Of a stretch of 64,000 nucleotides of DNA, positions 13,001 through 26,848 are shown one piece after another; the stretch's first letter is position 1, and the number at the start of each line of letters is the position of its first letter. Source of the stretch: Ricinus communis. Its lineage: Eukaryota > Streptophyta > Magnoliopsida > Malpighiales > Euphorbiaceae. The stretch is from the NCBI RefSeq assembly GCF_019578655.1, contig NC_063257.1, forward strand, positions 1,426,001-1,490,000. Direction: 5' to 3'. The notes below the pieces were generated by a model. That model was not told where the DNA came from, did not search any database, and saw only the letters and a list, made by a program, of their open reading frames with translations. The translations under genes were made by a program, and so were the position numbers.

Positions 13001-15296
13001 ATATTGAACAAGTAAAGTAGATCAATCCTAGAAAGATGCCTGGGAAAGAAAGCAGGGCAAATTCATATACAACTTGGTAAGAAGCCATAACAAAGATTCG
13101 TCCAAGTTGGTTTTTGTGAGCAAGTGACTGCGGTTTCCTATCCTCACCTACTTTGCGTTTTTGATATGCATGTATGAAAATAATCAGAGTTAAGATAAAA
13201 AAGAAAAAAGAAAAAGAAGAAGATAAAGAAGGCAAACAAAGGTAATCCAATCCATCATCAGTTGATGTCACACATGATATCTATTCTATACAATACTGCA
13301 ATAGTGGTCCATAGCAAAATATTATTAGAGCTTCTGCATACATAATCCAAATTCGTCCTGTTCAAAGTTGTCCGAAAGAGTAAAGAAGCACGCCTCAGTA
13401 CTCAGAAAGTTGTAACGTTGTGGTGTTTGTTGTTTTGTATGTGGAGGTTAGAGTAGCAGTTAGTGTGTTTGTCATGCATGGATGGTCCATGCAAAAATCT
13501 TGGATACCCACATGCCACTAACTATATACCAGACTACTATTTACCTCCCTTTGGATGTTTACTTAAAAACTTTCAATTCTTACTTATAGTCGGTTACCCA
13601 CTTTTGGACATGAAATATATCGACGCTCCAGTATTTTCAATTCATTTTCTGGTTTGTTGTGTTAGGGACCTGCATGGAAAGACTTCAATGTCAATTCGAA
13701 ACCAGTAAAAATTGATTAATACAGAAAACCAAAAAATTGTAGATCTAACCAAATTTGTGAAGTAAGTAGGTGGAGAGGGTGGCTCTGAATTCAGTGTCAA
13801 AAAGAAAGCACAAGTCCCCACTTTTGGTAGTGAGCTGCGAGCAACTATTTTAGTTTTTGAGTAATTCCAATTTTTCCATCTAATATTCACAAGGGGCAAC
13901 ACGTGACCTTTATTTCTCAGTGGGCTTATTAGATCTCTAAACAACCGGCAATGCGATTAATACTGTCCTCCAATGTATATGGTCCATTCTTGCTTTACAA
14001 ATAAAGAATTAAATACACCATCTTAAATATCTTATACATTTTTAACAAAATTCATGCGACAAAACCTTATACTTCATCACGACATAGTTCATGTCAATAA
14101 TTGTGTATGGATCCATCATATCACTCTCATATGAAGCAGTGGCCCTGTTTTACCACGCTGAGAATAGGTTTATGCACAACAAGCGAAGGCATTATTGAAC
14201 GAAAGAGACGATTGAAAGAACAGTGAGCCATAAACAAAAATATATTTGGGCCTTCCAGAATATGTAAAAGGGTATAATTGTGCATAAGGATGAAGAGGCC
14301 TAATTTTGAAATACCATTTGATAAGGAAGCCATTAGGGCCCAGTATTAACAGACTTTATGTATTGGGTTGAGTCCTTTTAGCTTTAGATTTAAAGGCCAT
14401 ATATATTGAGCCAGTTATCAAATGAAAAGCCTGTAACCAATCCTCGGCCATACTTTCACTCTGTCTGTACAATTACTACTAATATTCTATTCATCATTAT
14501 ATTTTACAAAATAAAAATAGTTTGTTTTGAACTTGAGCATCAACACTTTTAGCTATCCTTATTCTTTGCGTTGAACACATTAGAAGCCATTGTCCAAGAT
14601 AATCACTGATTGATATCATCCAAAATGGACTTGTACTGTGGCCTGAATTCAATCTCCTTCTATTTCTTCTATCTTCAAGCCCATCTTTCAATTTTTCATC
14701 TTTAGCATTGAATGCTTAACAATATGTTCTATTCTATTATATCCTTAAACTATTATTTCCGTAAATATCAATAATTGAATGTTTTTCCTTAATAATAAAG
14801 CATATAATGTGATTGAATGTCTATTCTCAATAAGATTTTTCAAGCGCATCTTCAACAATCTATTAACTAAGCTTTCAATTTCTCATTGAACCGATGCAAT
14901 TTTGAGAAACAAGCTCCCTTTTCTCACTCGTTATTCATTCTAGCTCATGCTTCATATAGGTTCCTTGATACATCATGTTCTCCATATTAAGTAAAAAGAA
15001 GGTCTGTAATGTTAACAAAAATAAATAATCCATATACCTAATAATAGCACAACATATTTAAGAACCCAATACCCCAAAAGAAAATTAAATAAATTCAGGG
15101 ATCTAAAGATAAGTTTTTTCCGTCTAAATTTATCTTTATCATTGTCACATGTCATCTAAAGAAGTTAAATTTACAACCACTCAATTATCACTTATCAGTT
15201 GAGAAATCAGCCACGTCAAACCTTCCAACCAATTCAATTGAAATGAAACCAAATCCTATCATAATCTGATCTTCTTAATCATTGTACATTACACTT

Positions 15297-15320
15297 AAAA
15301 AAAAAAAAAAAAAAAAAAAA
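15297..15320. repeat. Poly(A) tract of about 24 bases
   Basis: An uninterrupted A tract. It could be the tail of an old retrotransposed copy, but no coding remnant or target-site duplication is recognisable beside it. Confidence 0.85.
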
Positions 15321-15675
15321 ACCTAAATCCTTTTGGTCCACCTTCCACCATAATACACCCAAAAAAAGCTATCAGATCTGATTCAATTTGCAATATTTGT
15401 TTTAACATGATAATAATGCCACTACTTCTGGCTCTAATGCTTGAGTTACAAATTCTGTGTCCTTCCTCTGAAAGATATTGGACGGCTGTAGACCCAAAAA
15501 TTAAAACTACTGTGTGATTAAGACATCCATTTTCATAAGCAGTGGAGAATTTGAAATCAAGGACTTCACATGACAATGCATTTTTGTGCGTTACAAATAC
15601 GTGTTGTCATTTTCAACAAATATTTATGCTTTTTGCTTGTGGTGTACCGAAGTCGATGTTGTCGTGGTCTTTGAG

Positions 15676-15699
15676 TTAGGGTTAGGGTTAGGGTTAGGG
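15676..15699 (+). repeat. (TTAGGG)4 telomere-like hexamer repeat
   Basis: Four perfect TTAGGG units followed by TTA. Most plant telomeres use the heptamer TTTAGGG, so this is a six-base variant lying inside a chromosome arm; it may simply be a microsatellite. Confidence 0.9.
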
Positions 15700-15990
15700 T
15701 TACGGCACGCAGTCTCGCCGGCAAATATATGCTCACCACCATTCACATATTTGGTAATCTTCAATACGCAATTACCATTTATATATAGAAATAAACTTCC
15801 CTATTTATGCATTTATTTTTTTTTCTTTTTTGATACATGATAGATCCACTAATTTATTTAGTAAAGGGGGTAATTAATTACTATTTCTCCTCTAGTTTTA
15901 TGACTTTCTAAAACTATATTAAAATATCATCCGGTTTTGCAATAATATTTAAAGTATATTTCTGAAATATTTTATGGTTAATCAATAAAA

Positions 15991-16019
15991 GAAGAAGAAG
16001 AAGAAGAAGAAGAAGAAGA
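15991..16019 (+). repeat. (GAA)n microsatellite
   Basis: About ten GAA triplets in intergenic DNA. Confidence 0.9.
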
Positions 16020-16317
16020 TCAAGTTGAAGTGTTAAAGACTTTGCATTCATATTTATTTGGAAATGGGCAGTTATGCTTCTCCTTTAGGTAATATTATTA
16101 TAGATTATTTTTCTTAAGGTCGGAAAAAATAATTGAAAATGATTGGCTAGAAATATCATATACAACTCAAGGCAATAATATGCTTATGACATTTCTTTAA
16201 CAAGAATATAAAAAATTCATAATTTAGTTTGTGGTAAAAGCTTGGATTCAGTAGTTAGACCACGGTGGGGTGGTAAAATTTTTTTCTAACTTAATTAAAG
16301 TTGAAATTTAAATTTTA

Positions 16318-16412
16318 AATATTTAACTATATTAAAACTTTTAAAAAAAATACTTTACTATCCGTAAAGGTCTTGTCAAACATACTCTAAATTAAATATA
16401 GATATATAAAAA
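16318..16412. repeat. Dispersed repeat copy A (partner at 33622-33720)
   Basis: The stretch with core ctatccgtaaaggtcttgtc aligns through about 85 bases with the copy near 33.64 kb (core ctattcgtaagggtcctatc), including AT-rich flanks. The resemblance is too long to be chance AT content, so both are probably fragments of one dispersed element. No coding capacity is seen. Confidence 0.55.
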
Positions 16413-18380
16413 AATTTAAATTTAGTAAGATTTTTATAGCAATAATAATTAAAAAAAAAGATAATTTAATATATTCCAAAAAGCATATATTAATATAATA
16501 AAATAATCACCTCATAAAATATATATGGTGCATTTTATAGTTTCTCTATTTATCTTTACAACATTAACATATAATGTTTTCATTCAAATCAATGATAAAT
16601 GTTGATAAAATATTATTCATTTTGTTAAATTATATTTGCAAAAAATATATGTATTCTATTAAATAACTTTATAATTCAACATAACATGAAATTGCCAGTG
16701 CATGCATATTCTGGGAAAAGAAAATAGCACTTTTGACCAAATGACTGGCGCAATCAAACCCACCTTGAGGTAGTGGGTTTTGATCAATTGAAAACTGACA
16801 GCTGCTTATTTATTTATTCATTGCTTCTTTCACTTATGGGTTTTACTTGGAAGAGGAGCCAAGGTACTGGGTTCTGTGCAGTGGCCCATTGAGAAAAGTG
16901 GCATTAGGTCAAAGGTCAACCAGAATAGACATTTGTTTATAATAAATTCGGGTAGTTAATTGTTTAAGTTGTAAAACAGCCTAATACAGTGATTATGAAT
17001 TATTTATTTAAATACCCACCTTCTTCTAAAATGGAATCATTGTTCCATCAGCTCATTTTGGTTCGCAGAAATTGTACAAAAATTTTAAAATAAAAAAGAA
17101 ACCTATTATAAAGTCAAATCTCCCATTATTTTTAAGTTGGCTATGATTGGTAGATTTAAGTACGACTTCCATGTTAAAGGGTCCAACAAAAAGTTGTTGC
17201 ATGCCAGCAGATTTTTTTGTATTAAGTCTCTTTCTTTTGTTCATTTCATTTTTTTGCTAAAAAGGATAGTAGATAATTGCCTCCGAAGTAGGAAAATTTG
17301 TGAAAAATTACATACTTAATTTGATAGTACCATGTATCCCAATTTAGATAAAAAATTAAAATTAAATTAATTTCCTTTATTGTAAGTAAAAAGTAATACA
17401 AAATTAAAAATAAGGAAAATTGAATGTATTCGAGAAATGTGTAATTTAGAGAGTAGCATTATTAAACTTCCTAAATTTGAAGCCATAAAAATTATAGGAT
17501 GAATTAGTTAATAGATTAAAGTAGAAGCAACAAACACACTATGATAGTTGAGTTAAATGATTTCAGAAAAAGAAAAAAAAAAAGGCTCAATTATTCAAAT
17601 CTTTGAAAGGGTTAAAAGGACAAATTGAATAAGATACGAAGCAGAGCAAATGGGGCAATTTTTCTTTCACGTGGTTTGATGCCATTATGACTCCCATCAG
17701 CCCACAACGGCTACCATGATTAATAGCTTAATTAGTATAATATATATATCCATATTATCTTCACATTCAAATAACAACAAATAATAGTAATAATGATCAT
17801 CACTAGAACTATAGCATGCTGAATTAATTGATTTCTCTACAAATTGTTTCATTGATTAATAAATAACAGAATTTACAAAAAGTGATTATGTAAACTTAAT
17901 TAATAATCACTTTATTTTTCTTTTTTTGCCTTCATCAGCCTTCCGTTTCACTTTTCAAGTGTTTCATACTCTCCGAGTCGAACCCGGGACGACTCGGTGG
18001 ATAACTCTGCCACCTCTTCTTGCCATCTCCATGTATCGATTCCTCCGGAGTTTTGTAATACACACTCACTCATCTCCGTAACTCACAAGCCAATCAAACC
18101 AATAATAACTATTGAAAATTTCCCAGAAAAGAAAAAAATAAAAAAGAAGAAGAAACCCCTAAACCCACCAACTTACCTCTTTGTACAATGGTAAGTTAAA
18201 AACCAATTCCCATGGACCAGAACAACTCAGCGGAGTGTCTTTTTTTTTTATTATTATTTTGTTGCCCTTGTCAACCCCGCGGAGAGCTTTTCTTAACTCG
18301 GACTGAGTCAATCCCGGGTCAGAATCCGAGTATTTTCGTCCTTTCTTTCTTTCTTTATTTTCAAGAAGTTGATATGTTCA

Positions 18381-18836
18381 TTACCAAATTGTTTTATCAG
18401 CCAACCCATTAAGCAACGGTCTTGATTCGGTCCAAAAATCGAGTTTACTACTTCTAACACCAACATGGCAATATCTTTGAAAATCTTCAAGATTGAAGAG
18501 CCGAGTTGAATTTCCTGACTCGGATCTTGAAATGTAATTAATCACTTCCTCAAACACTGTTTCATCGCAAGGAATCGCTAGAGGACCTTGGTTACTGAAT
18601 CCATACTCTTCTTCTGCTTGCATTAACAGCTTCTTGAAAACAGGATGATTTAAGTACGTAGCGCGCACCACAAATCTCCTGCAACTACTTCCTACACACA
18701 CTGCAACATGTCCAGCAGGAACATCTGATGGTATACGATTAGCTGAAATGCGAGCCTTGTTTCTCCATCGTCTCAGCATTTGGCGTAGCCTAACGATATG
18801 GCGAATCTTGCTGCATTTTCCCATCATCACTGACAT
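18381..18836 (-). CDS. SAUR-family auxin-responsive protein (SAUR49/52/53-like clade)
   Basis: A single-exon gene of 151 residues, typical of the intronless Small Auxin Up RNA family. SAURs are short-lived proteins; well-studied members inhibit PP2C.D phosphatases and so promote plasma-membrane H+-ATPase activity and cell expansion. The N-terminus (MGKCSKIRHIVRLRQML) is basic. The SAUR core spans about residues 36-104 and includes SDVPAGHVAVCVG, the RRFVVRATYLNHPVF segment, AEEEYGF and PLAIPCDE. A family-specific tail ends ESRPLLNGLADKTIW, as in the SAUR49-type clade rather than the short SAUR19 type. I chose the Met at 18836 (MSVMMGK); MMGK or MGK (18824) is equally possible. An upstream in-frame Met at 18872 would add 12 residues not expected in the family. 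By position it may correspond to Arabidopsis SAUR53. Confidence 0.92.
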   Translation of the reverse strand: MSVMMGKCSKIRHIVRLRQMLRRWRNKARISANRIPSDVPAGHVAVCVGSSCRRFVVRATYLNHPVFKKLLMQAEEEYGFSNQGPLAIPCDETVFEEVINYISRSESGNSTRLFNLEDFQRYCHVGVRSSKLDFWTESRPLLNGLADKTIW

Positions 18837-21079
18837 TTTCTTGAAAAGGGAAACAAGAAAAAAAGATTGCAACCCTTTTCAGTCGATAGTGTGCTTTGGT
18901 GTTATTCCCTTTGTTGAGAGGAATGAAAGATTGGGGGGTTTGGGACAAGCGGAGGGAGGCGGGCTTTATAGAGGAATGAGATAGCAAATAAGGCTTGGCG
19001 TTTGATGATAATTACAGGGTTAGTGTCTGCTGTTGTTGGAGCATTTTAAAATAGGAATGCATTTTGTCATTTAACGGGAATTACAATGGATAATATTTGT
19101 ATCATAATAATGAAGCAACAGAAACATATGATATGATTTATAATGTGGATAAATCTAACAATCAAATCCAATATTTATTGAAGGAATAGATATTTTCATA
19201 TCTTCAAAACAAGATTTTGCTTTCAGTACATTGCATTTTGCTAATGATTTCAAAAACTTTGTCATGTGATGTTAGAATTTTAAAAGTAGCATGAAACATT
19301 TGATGATGAGAAATCTGCTTCTGATTTTATTTCTTCGTGAAATGTTTTTAATTGTTATGAAGACAGCAACAGAAATAAATAATATGGTTTTTTCTTATCA
19401 TATTTCAGCAGTTTTTAATTGGTATAAATAAATCAGAATTCTGCTTGGGAAATTTTATATGTACGCTTGGATTTAAATACTGACAAAAAAATTGATGTTA
19501 TGAGCATGCATGAATTTATTACAACAAGAATTATAGATTAATGCACATATATTACACCATTGATTAACTATTTAAAGTTCTATTATAAGGCATTGGTTGG
19601 TGACAAAAGTTATGATAAATTTTTTTCTAAGCAGCTTCCCAAAATATGTAGAAGTAAATTTATACGATTTTTCATACAATGTCGTTATTACTGAAAAAAA
19701 AAAATAATATTTAAATGATATAATAATGAGTATCTATTTTCTTATGGCATGCGAATCAGGGTGCATTGATTCAATTCATTTCAAAACGATGGGTGCATAT
19801 ATAGTGAGTAATCTTGGTGCGGTAGACAGGCTAATAACATGCAGTTCACACAAAAATAAACAATCGATAAGTCGTAAGTAAAATTTAATTAAGCATAATC
19901 AATGTCATTAAGAAGACCAATGTACTTAAACCACGGAAGCCGCCAAAGACAAGACAGAGGTTTGAAAGAAAGATAAAAATAAAAGCTAAGGCAGAAGAAA
20001 AGGGAAAGAGTTCTTTTTCTGGGCTGTCCGTGCGGCATACTTTTAGCGCACGAAGTGGAAAAATGAGATTGGAAACCCACCACATGCAAAGTTGGAACTT
20101 CTTACATTACATTTACAGATGGCTCAGCTTAATGCCATTTTGAGATGCTCTTTTTCTTTCTCTTTCTCAAGAAAAAGGAAAAAAAAAAAAACTTGTTTTG
20201 CAAATATTTCAACATATAACTTATTATTTATTCTTCAAACTCTGACCATAACCCATGTGCAAGGATACCCTATTTCGCACTTTTGTTTTGCTTCTCGAAA
20301 GCTAGCTGCCAAAATACCTCCTCCTGATAATCCCTATATTGCCCATATTTCAGCATCCCCCCCAATCAACCTTCACTTGTATTCTTTTTTATATCTTATT
20401 AATCTCTCATATATTATGACGTTTGGCGCTTCTAAGCGGCCATCAGGAGCAATCATTCCCATTATTATTTCTCATTCATATGTTCTGTTATATCCATGTT
20501 GTTGTGTTATTTACCATCAATTTATACATCAAATTAAATAAACTTCATAGTTAAATGAACGTATTGATGGATAAAATTAAATCTAAATTAGTTTCTGGTT
20601 GATATGAAGTTAATCATATAAAATACATATACTAAATGGCTACAATATGCCATGAATAGATATGAACATAGTAATCAAGGTTTAAATAATAATTTTCTTT
20701 TCATTGGCTAGTCATTTCATTTATATATAATAAAGAAAATGGCAATCCTTAATTGAATGGTCAAGATGAAGCCAATAAAGGATTAATGGGTCCACGAGCA
20801 TGTTATGAGAGGGTTAGATCCATCCGCCCGAAACGTCACCCATAGCCAGACCAGATACCCCACTTGTTAGGATTTAAGGATCACACCATTTATTTTCCAT
20901 ATTTCATTGTTTTATATCTAAGTGCATGCCTCCCGAACATGATTAACCATTATTATTACCAAACAACAATAAAATTGCATTAGTTTTTGCTACAAATATT
21001 TATAGACATACATAGATTATGCTAAGGTATTGTTCTATTTTCATGACTTGTTTTCTTCTTCATTTAATATTTTCCCTCT

Positions 21080-21600
21080 TTGTTTTTTTTTCCGGACAAA
21101 AATGTGGGAAGATATGAGGAATATTTGCAGGATTCAGGGAATGGCAATTTAGAAATTATATTGCAAGACCAAGGCCATTTCTTTCTCTTTCCGACGGGTG
21201 GCCTTCGTCTATTGGAGCTCGATAGCGCAAATTTCCGATTCTCAAGGGCTATAAGGACCCAGTAGTCCGCGTGGCGCTAACATGTAATAATAGATTTCAT
21301 GCTAGCACGGTGGTCGAGGAATACCGTTAGCACACGTCACTGTCAGGTGGCTGACATGGCACCGTCCTTATGCCTTGGAAGACATGAGTTGGAGGGGGTC
21401 ATAAATTGGGACCCGCCAGAACCTATCCTACGTCCAATAGGGAAATAAGAGGATATTTTCATGACGCAAAATGGTCAAATTGGCTCAGTACTTTTGGAAA
21501 AGTGCGTCTAGGTTCGTAGCCGCTTAGTTGTACTGGGCTGTGTCACGAGCCTCACGGACCCACGGCTCGTCGTTTCCCTATTGTACGGGCAGTTACTCCT
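21080..21600. other. GC-rich island in AT-rich intergenic DNA (nature unknown)
   Basis: Compared with its surroundings this half-kilobase is clearly richer in G and C. It contains ACGT cores (cacgtcac near 21334), a CCAAT box (near 21433) and a 7-bp inverted repeat, ACGAGCC at 21545-21551 and GGCTCGT at 21564-21570. It also contains an open frame of 61 codons at 21080-21265 that matches no family I know. It could be a promoter or conserved non-coding element, a fragment of an unannotated gene, or an old insertion. Confidence 0.4.
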
Positions 21601-21746
21601 TTTTCTTTTTTTAATTTTTTATTATCATTAATTAAATCAAAAGTGAAATTTTTGTCTCTCACCTCACATTTTGAAAATGTGAAATTCGAATTCTATGGAA
21701 TGCATTGTTGAATTGGTTTAATTGTTAAAACTGAGGCTCTAAGACT

Positions 21747-21784
21747 AAGAACAAATCTAACTGATAAGAACAAATCTAACTGAT
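21747..21784. repeat. Perfect 19-bp tandem duplication
   Basis: The unit aagaacaaatctaactgat occurs twice, head to tail and without mismatch. Confidence 0.95.
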
Positions 21785-24700
21785 TGTAAGAGTTAGATTA
21801 TTAAGCTATGCTTTCTTGTAATTGAAAAACTAGTCAAATTTTACTAGGTAAAGAAAAACTTAGCTAATTCTATTTGTAATTTATAATGACAATATATGCA
21901 TTTCTAAGAAAGAATGTTGATATATGCTAAAGGGAAGAAACTTGGCTAATTATAAAGGATGAAACTGGTCAAGAACTTATAAATAAATAATATTTTATTG
22001 TCAACCAAATTGAATCTTGCAGTCTCAAGTTAAAGAATGGACGTCATTGATGTTAAAGATTCTTGGCAGACTTGACATTATAATAAAGTAAATAGAAATA
22101 GTTAATTAATTAATTAAAAGATTTATAAAGTTAGAGAAGCGTGAAATGTAAATAATTTTAATTTTTTTGGAAGGTGGAAAGGGGACGTGTGTTTGCCATA
22201 ATTTAGTTACAACAGAAAACTTTTGTTAGCAGTTTATACAAATTTTTATTGTTTGTTTGTGGGAATCTCTTTTAACCCCTTTCTATCCACTAATCCCTTG
22301 CTTTATCTTTATGTTAATAAGCTTGATTTAAATACATTTCTATAATAATAATAATTATAATTACATAGCTGGCACATGCCATGTCCAGGTAATATGCAAT
22401 TCTCTAACTAAAGTCTCAATTCTTTTATAAATTGGGTTTGCGAATGTTAATTTTACCAACTTTTGGCGTATTGGGGACAACCTTAGGAGGATGGCACGCA
22501 GTGGGTATATTTCTTTTGCTGTTTGCTTGATGATCTTGCCATGGTTAAGTACAGACCAGTGAAGATAATGCAAACGTGACGTTGTCTTTAAGTTGAAACT
22601 GAAGACAAAAATTTTACAGGTTAATAATGCGACAAAGTATGGATGTGGTGGTGGATTCATATATCGTGTATGTTAGAGATAAAATCAAAGCTCCACCCCA
22701 AGTATATATAACCTTCCTATGATACATTAGTTTTGTCAGAAGATTATGTCTCCGAATGCCCATTTAAGTTATTAATATATGAATAATTTGATTAGTTTAG
22801 GCAGAGTTTTCAGTGATATTAATGACAATTGACAAGGAACTCAGTCTTAATCTATTTGTTGGTCTCGTGTATGGTAGTCTCCTTCCAAAACATGCAAGTA
22901 CATAAGTTGGGACTCATACAGTTTTTGTACAGCTGTATTTTGTTCTAGCATAAATGGCCAATTGATTCTTCATGTCTTGTCTATCTCAAATTCAATTACC
23001 AAAAAATATAAATTAGTTTGCCTTTGGAGCGCAATTAGCTCCTTTTAATTTGGCCGTATTTATAATTTTTTTTTTCCTTTTTCTTTTGGTAGAATGATAA
23101 TCTTTCTTAATCTAAGAATTCTAATTTGGAGCTTATTTGCATTTGTGGTTACTAGTGATATTAAAACTGTTATATCTGTTCAAGCTGCAGTTAATAGAAA
23201 TTATATCTTCATACACACATAGTTGTTCAAATATGCACTTCCTGTCGTTTTCATTACAGCTAAATTAAAGTCTAAATCGAACTAGCAGGAAGAACATTAT
23301 TTCCTTACGGTATAATATATAGAGCAGTCTCTTATAGATATTCAAATTAATTCACCTAATTTTTCAATGATATAAGTATTATCCACTTGTTAATTTTATT
23401 TGTCTAAAAAGTACATCGATAATAATATAAATATATGCTTCCAAAGAAGTATAACTTAATCCAGGTAATAAACCAACTCAGCAGATGGACTGTCTAAATT
23501 GATGAAAATTATAGGTTTATTAGGGGAATCAGTAGATCAAGAAAAAAGTGAGGCTTCTGACGTGGATCATCGAATTTTTTCTAATTCGATATGTATCAAC
23601 TTTTAAGTATTGGTCAATATTAAACTGTATTTAATATGAAAGGTATGGAACTCCAATCTCTTTATTTAAATGATTCAATATTAAAAAAGAAAAAGAAAAA
23701 GCTAAGACTGAACAGTCTTAATAGTAATGCAACTTAAGTATATAGAAATATTTATAGTTGTGGTTTATTCTCTTTAAGAAAATAAATTGATATATGAAAT
23801 CTTCAAACATATATGTTCATCTAAACACTCTAAATTCATTCTTTTTCTATTGGTTCGTAATTTTATTCATTTAATTTTTTAGTGGTAAAGTAAGCAATAT
23901 ATTAAAAGAACGAGCAAAGAATTGAGTTTAATTTCAATCAATGTAAAAATGACTAGAATTAACTATCTAATCGGTTAAATTTTAATTTTTATAGTTAATG
24001 AGTGATTATACATTATTTACAATATAGTGAAGAACATAACAAAATTTTGTCTGTGGATGGAAATAGAGCCGACAAAGCATGTTGCGGTCTTTCTCCTCGA
24101 GACAGATAACATGCGCATGCAAATGAAGATCTGACTCTTCCATAACAAAAATAAGCTACCTACGACATCATAGCATGTTAACCATAATCCAATACCATTC
24201 AAATCCTACCTCTATCAAACTCTCATGCTCATATTTATCCTCCACCAAAACCGACCTTATCAACTATACCCGCCTACTTTTATCTTCACTCATTCTGCCT
24301 AGCCTCCTTTTATCAAATCCCCACTTTTCTTTTTTCATTATTATTACTCCATCTATATATCTTGTGTAAAAATTATACAAATTTATTTAAAAACTAGTCC
24401 GAGAGATTTTTTTGAGCTAACAATTAAGTAGTAAAGTTATTTACAAAGAGTATTGAAGAATGTGAGATATCGGGTATATAAAATAATAGAAAAGATTTTA
24501 AAATACAAAATAACAAACCTATTAACTTGATCTCCGTCATACGAAAGATTAGATCCAAATTAAAATCGTTTTGTTAATGATTTATTCACACTTTTATCAT
24601 TTCTTATATTTAGGCCTATGAATTTTTACATATCGCAATATATCGTAATTGTTTGATTATTGTTGCAAGCTCCATCCCTAGTTACCTAATAATTAAACAA

Positions 24701-26848
24701 AGGAAGAGTTTAAAATTGTATATTGAATAGATATTTTATTAGGTGAGCTCATCATTAGCCCAAGTAGTGACCCATTGCGTTAAAAGTCACTCTGGTGTGC
24801 TAGCAAAAGGAGAGGACAGTACAGATAGAAGTGCATTAGCAAGTACTATATATGGAACCAAACCCGTAACTGTCCAACAAAAGAATCCAATCTTACGTAA
24901 CTAAGCTCACCTCTTTTAAGTTGATTTCAATTATCCTCTTCATATATTTATTTATTTCCCTTCTTGCTCCAGCTTTTCATGTACCAGAAATTGGAGGGTG
25001 CAGATTCTTAAACTTCCAAAACCATTTCTTGATTGGTAGATACAGAGCCCGCAGTTTCTTGCACAGAATAGATATTATTAGATTTAGATAAAATGAAAAA
25101 TAGATTGAGGATTTCACATGGGGTATGTTGAATTTAGGGAAAGGATATAGGACAAGCAGGTCAAATGTTAATTCTTCTTTTATCTAACCATTTTATGACA
25201 ACATTTGCGAGATTTGTTTGTGCTGTATCAGTAATCTTCATTTCGGTTGTAACAAAATAAAATAAGATGTTTTTTTTTCTCTTAATGTCTTTATTATATG
25301 GCATATTTTGTTAATAAAAAGAAGGTGACAATAGATAGCATCCTCACCACTCAGACCCCTCCCTCTTATGTCCTTTATTGATTGGTCATTCCCAATAAAA
25401 TCCGTACAGACAAAGAGAGCCCATTAGAGGCAGCAGTCATGCCTCCAAACTTTCTCATTCACCACCATATCTTCTCCTGAGAGCCGAAGAAACACAAACC
25501 AATAAAGCTGGCCTAGTTATGAATTTCATTCTACTTTATCAAGGTTCAATTCTTTTATGCCAGACTGTGAATGAAATATTTTATTTCCTATACACCAATT
25601 AAATCATCTACTGTGAGTATAAATTTAATTCTACTAAACCAAAGAATATGTCAAATAAATACTGTAATTATGTATTTGCAATTATTATTCAACAAAAAAA
25701 CAAATTGATGACCGAAAGATTATATAAATAAAAAGGCAAAAAGGCTGCAATAGAAAACAGATATAGTGCTAGCTGTCTTGGCATCTAAATTAATCTTCTT
25801 TAAAGGCACAAGAAAGACATCTCTGTGTCTCTCTTTCTCAATGATGAGCGGAATGAATAGAAGTAATAATAAGTAGTAGTAATTAGGGATTATTGATCCA
25901 TTGACGTGCAATGGGAACACAATGATAAGGATATAAATTTAATAAGGACCGAGCTTATAGCATGCTATTGTATAGTAATGGACAAGCCTGCTTGTTGGTT
26001 AGGATATTCAAGTCAAATTACTCTTAACCGTTAATCATTCCATAACAGCTTTAGTTCCCTTCTTCTTTCTTTTTTAATTACAATGAATGATTGATAATGA
26101 TTGACGTTGCTTTCTTGATGATTTTGTCAAGCATGTAATATACTTTTGTTAATTTTTTCTTTTGAATGGAAATCTTGAAGATATATACATACACATAGGG
26201 TGCATTTGTTAATTTGTTTACATATATAGATCTTAGAACTGGTATTTATAGTTTGAACTGAATTATCATAAAATCAAATGGACCCATGAGGCTTGACTTT
26301 TATATCTCAGCATATCAAGCTTAATATAACAATTACTTAATCCAACGATTTAGTTTATTTATGCCATTATATATGTAAGGTTGCTTCAAATGTTTGTCAT
26401 ATCATTATATATATTCTTTAAAGGACAAGTATACCATATACATTGTTGCTTCATTATATTTCTTTTAGATATTTTTTTTGCAAGATGGTAATTAAAATGT
26501 TATTGGATTAACAACTTAATGATTGAAAGTTCGACTCATAGAGCAAGCATCATTCCCTTATGCATTCCAAATATAGAGATTTTTAAAACTAAAGGAACTA
26601 ATTCGACCCTCGAAACTATAATAATATATATAAAGAAAACCTGTATATGTATTGCGGAAGTAGAGTGGGATGAATTTTCAAATTAATCATAAATAAGATT
26701 AGAAACTGAAAAGTATTATTTTTCATAGCTTAAATCTCTTATATGCGAAGAGAAAATGTTGAGAAACTTCACTTTGTGCATTCGTTGAGTTCTTCATTTT
26801 GAACGATGTACAATTTTCTATTATTTTGTTAGAGAACAAGTGCTAATG

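Larger units (their letters stand above)
10001..18380. other. AT-rich intergenic DNA, second half of the gene-poor stretch up to the SAUR gene
   Basis: No supportable gene. It contains an (AT)n tract near 10495-10510, short GATCAT repeats at about 11621-11638, an A24 tract at 15297-15320, a TTAGGG repeat at 15676-15699, a GAA repeat at 15991-16019 and a dispersed repeat copy around 16318-16412. The last few hundred bases (about 17940-18380) are the likely 3' flank of the SAUR gene and are somewhat GC-richer than the rest. Confidence 0.6.

Noticed and set aside
12930..13271. Open frame of 113 codons on the minus strand with a Phe-rich hydrophobic run
   Set aside because: The Phe run comes from an A/G-rich strip; no homology is recognised and there is no promoter or partner gene.
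17960..18000. tRNA-like B-box text (gagtcgaacccggga)
   Set aside because: No acceptor stem, anticodon arm or D arm can be drawn around it.
20092..20541. Open frame of 149 codons on the plus strand
   Set aside because: Composition follows the DNA (pyrimidine-rich), with no domain, no codon bias and no family resemblance.
26482..26560. SINE-like text with a B-box resemblance (gaaagttcgactcat)
   Set aside because: The A box is not convincing and neither a tail nor a target-site duplication is seen.
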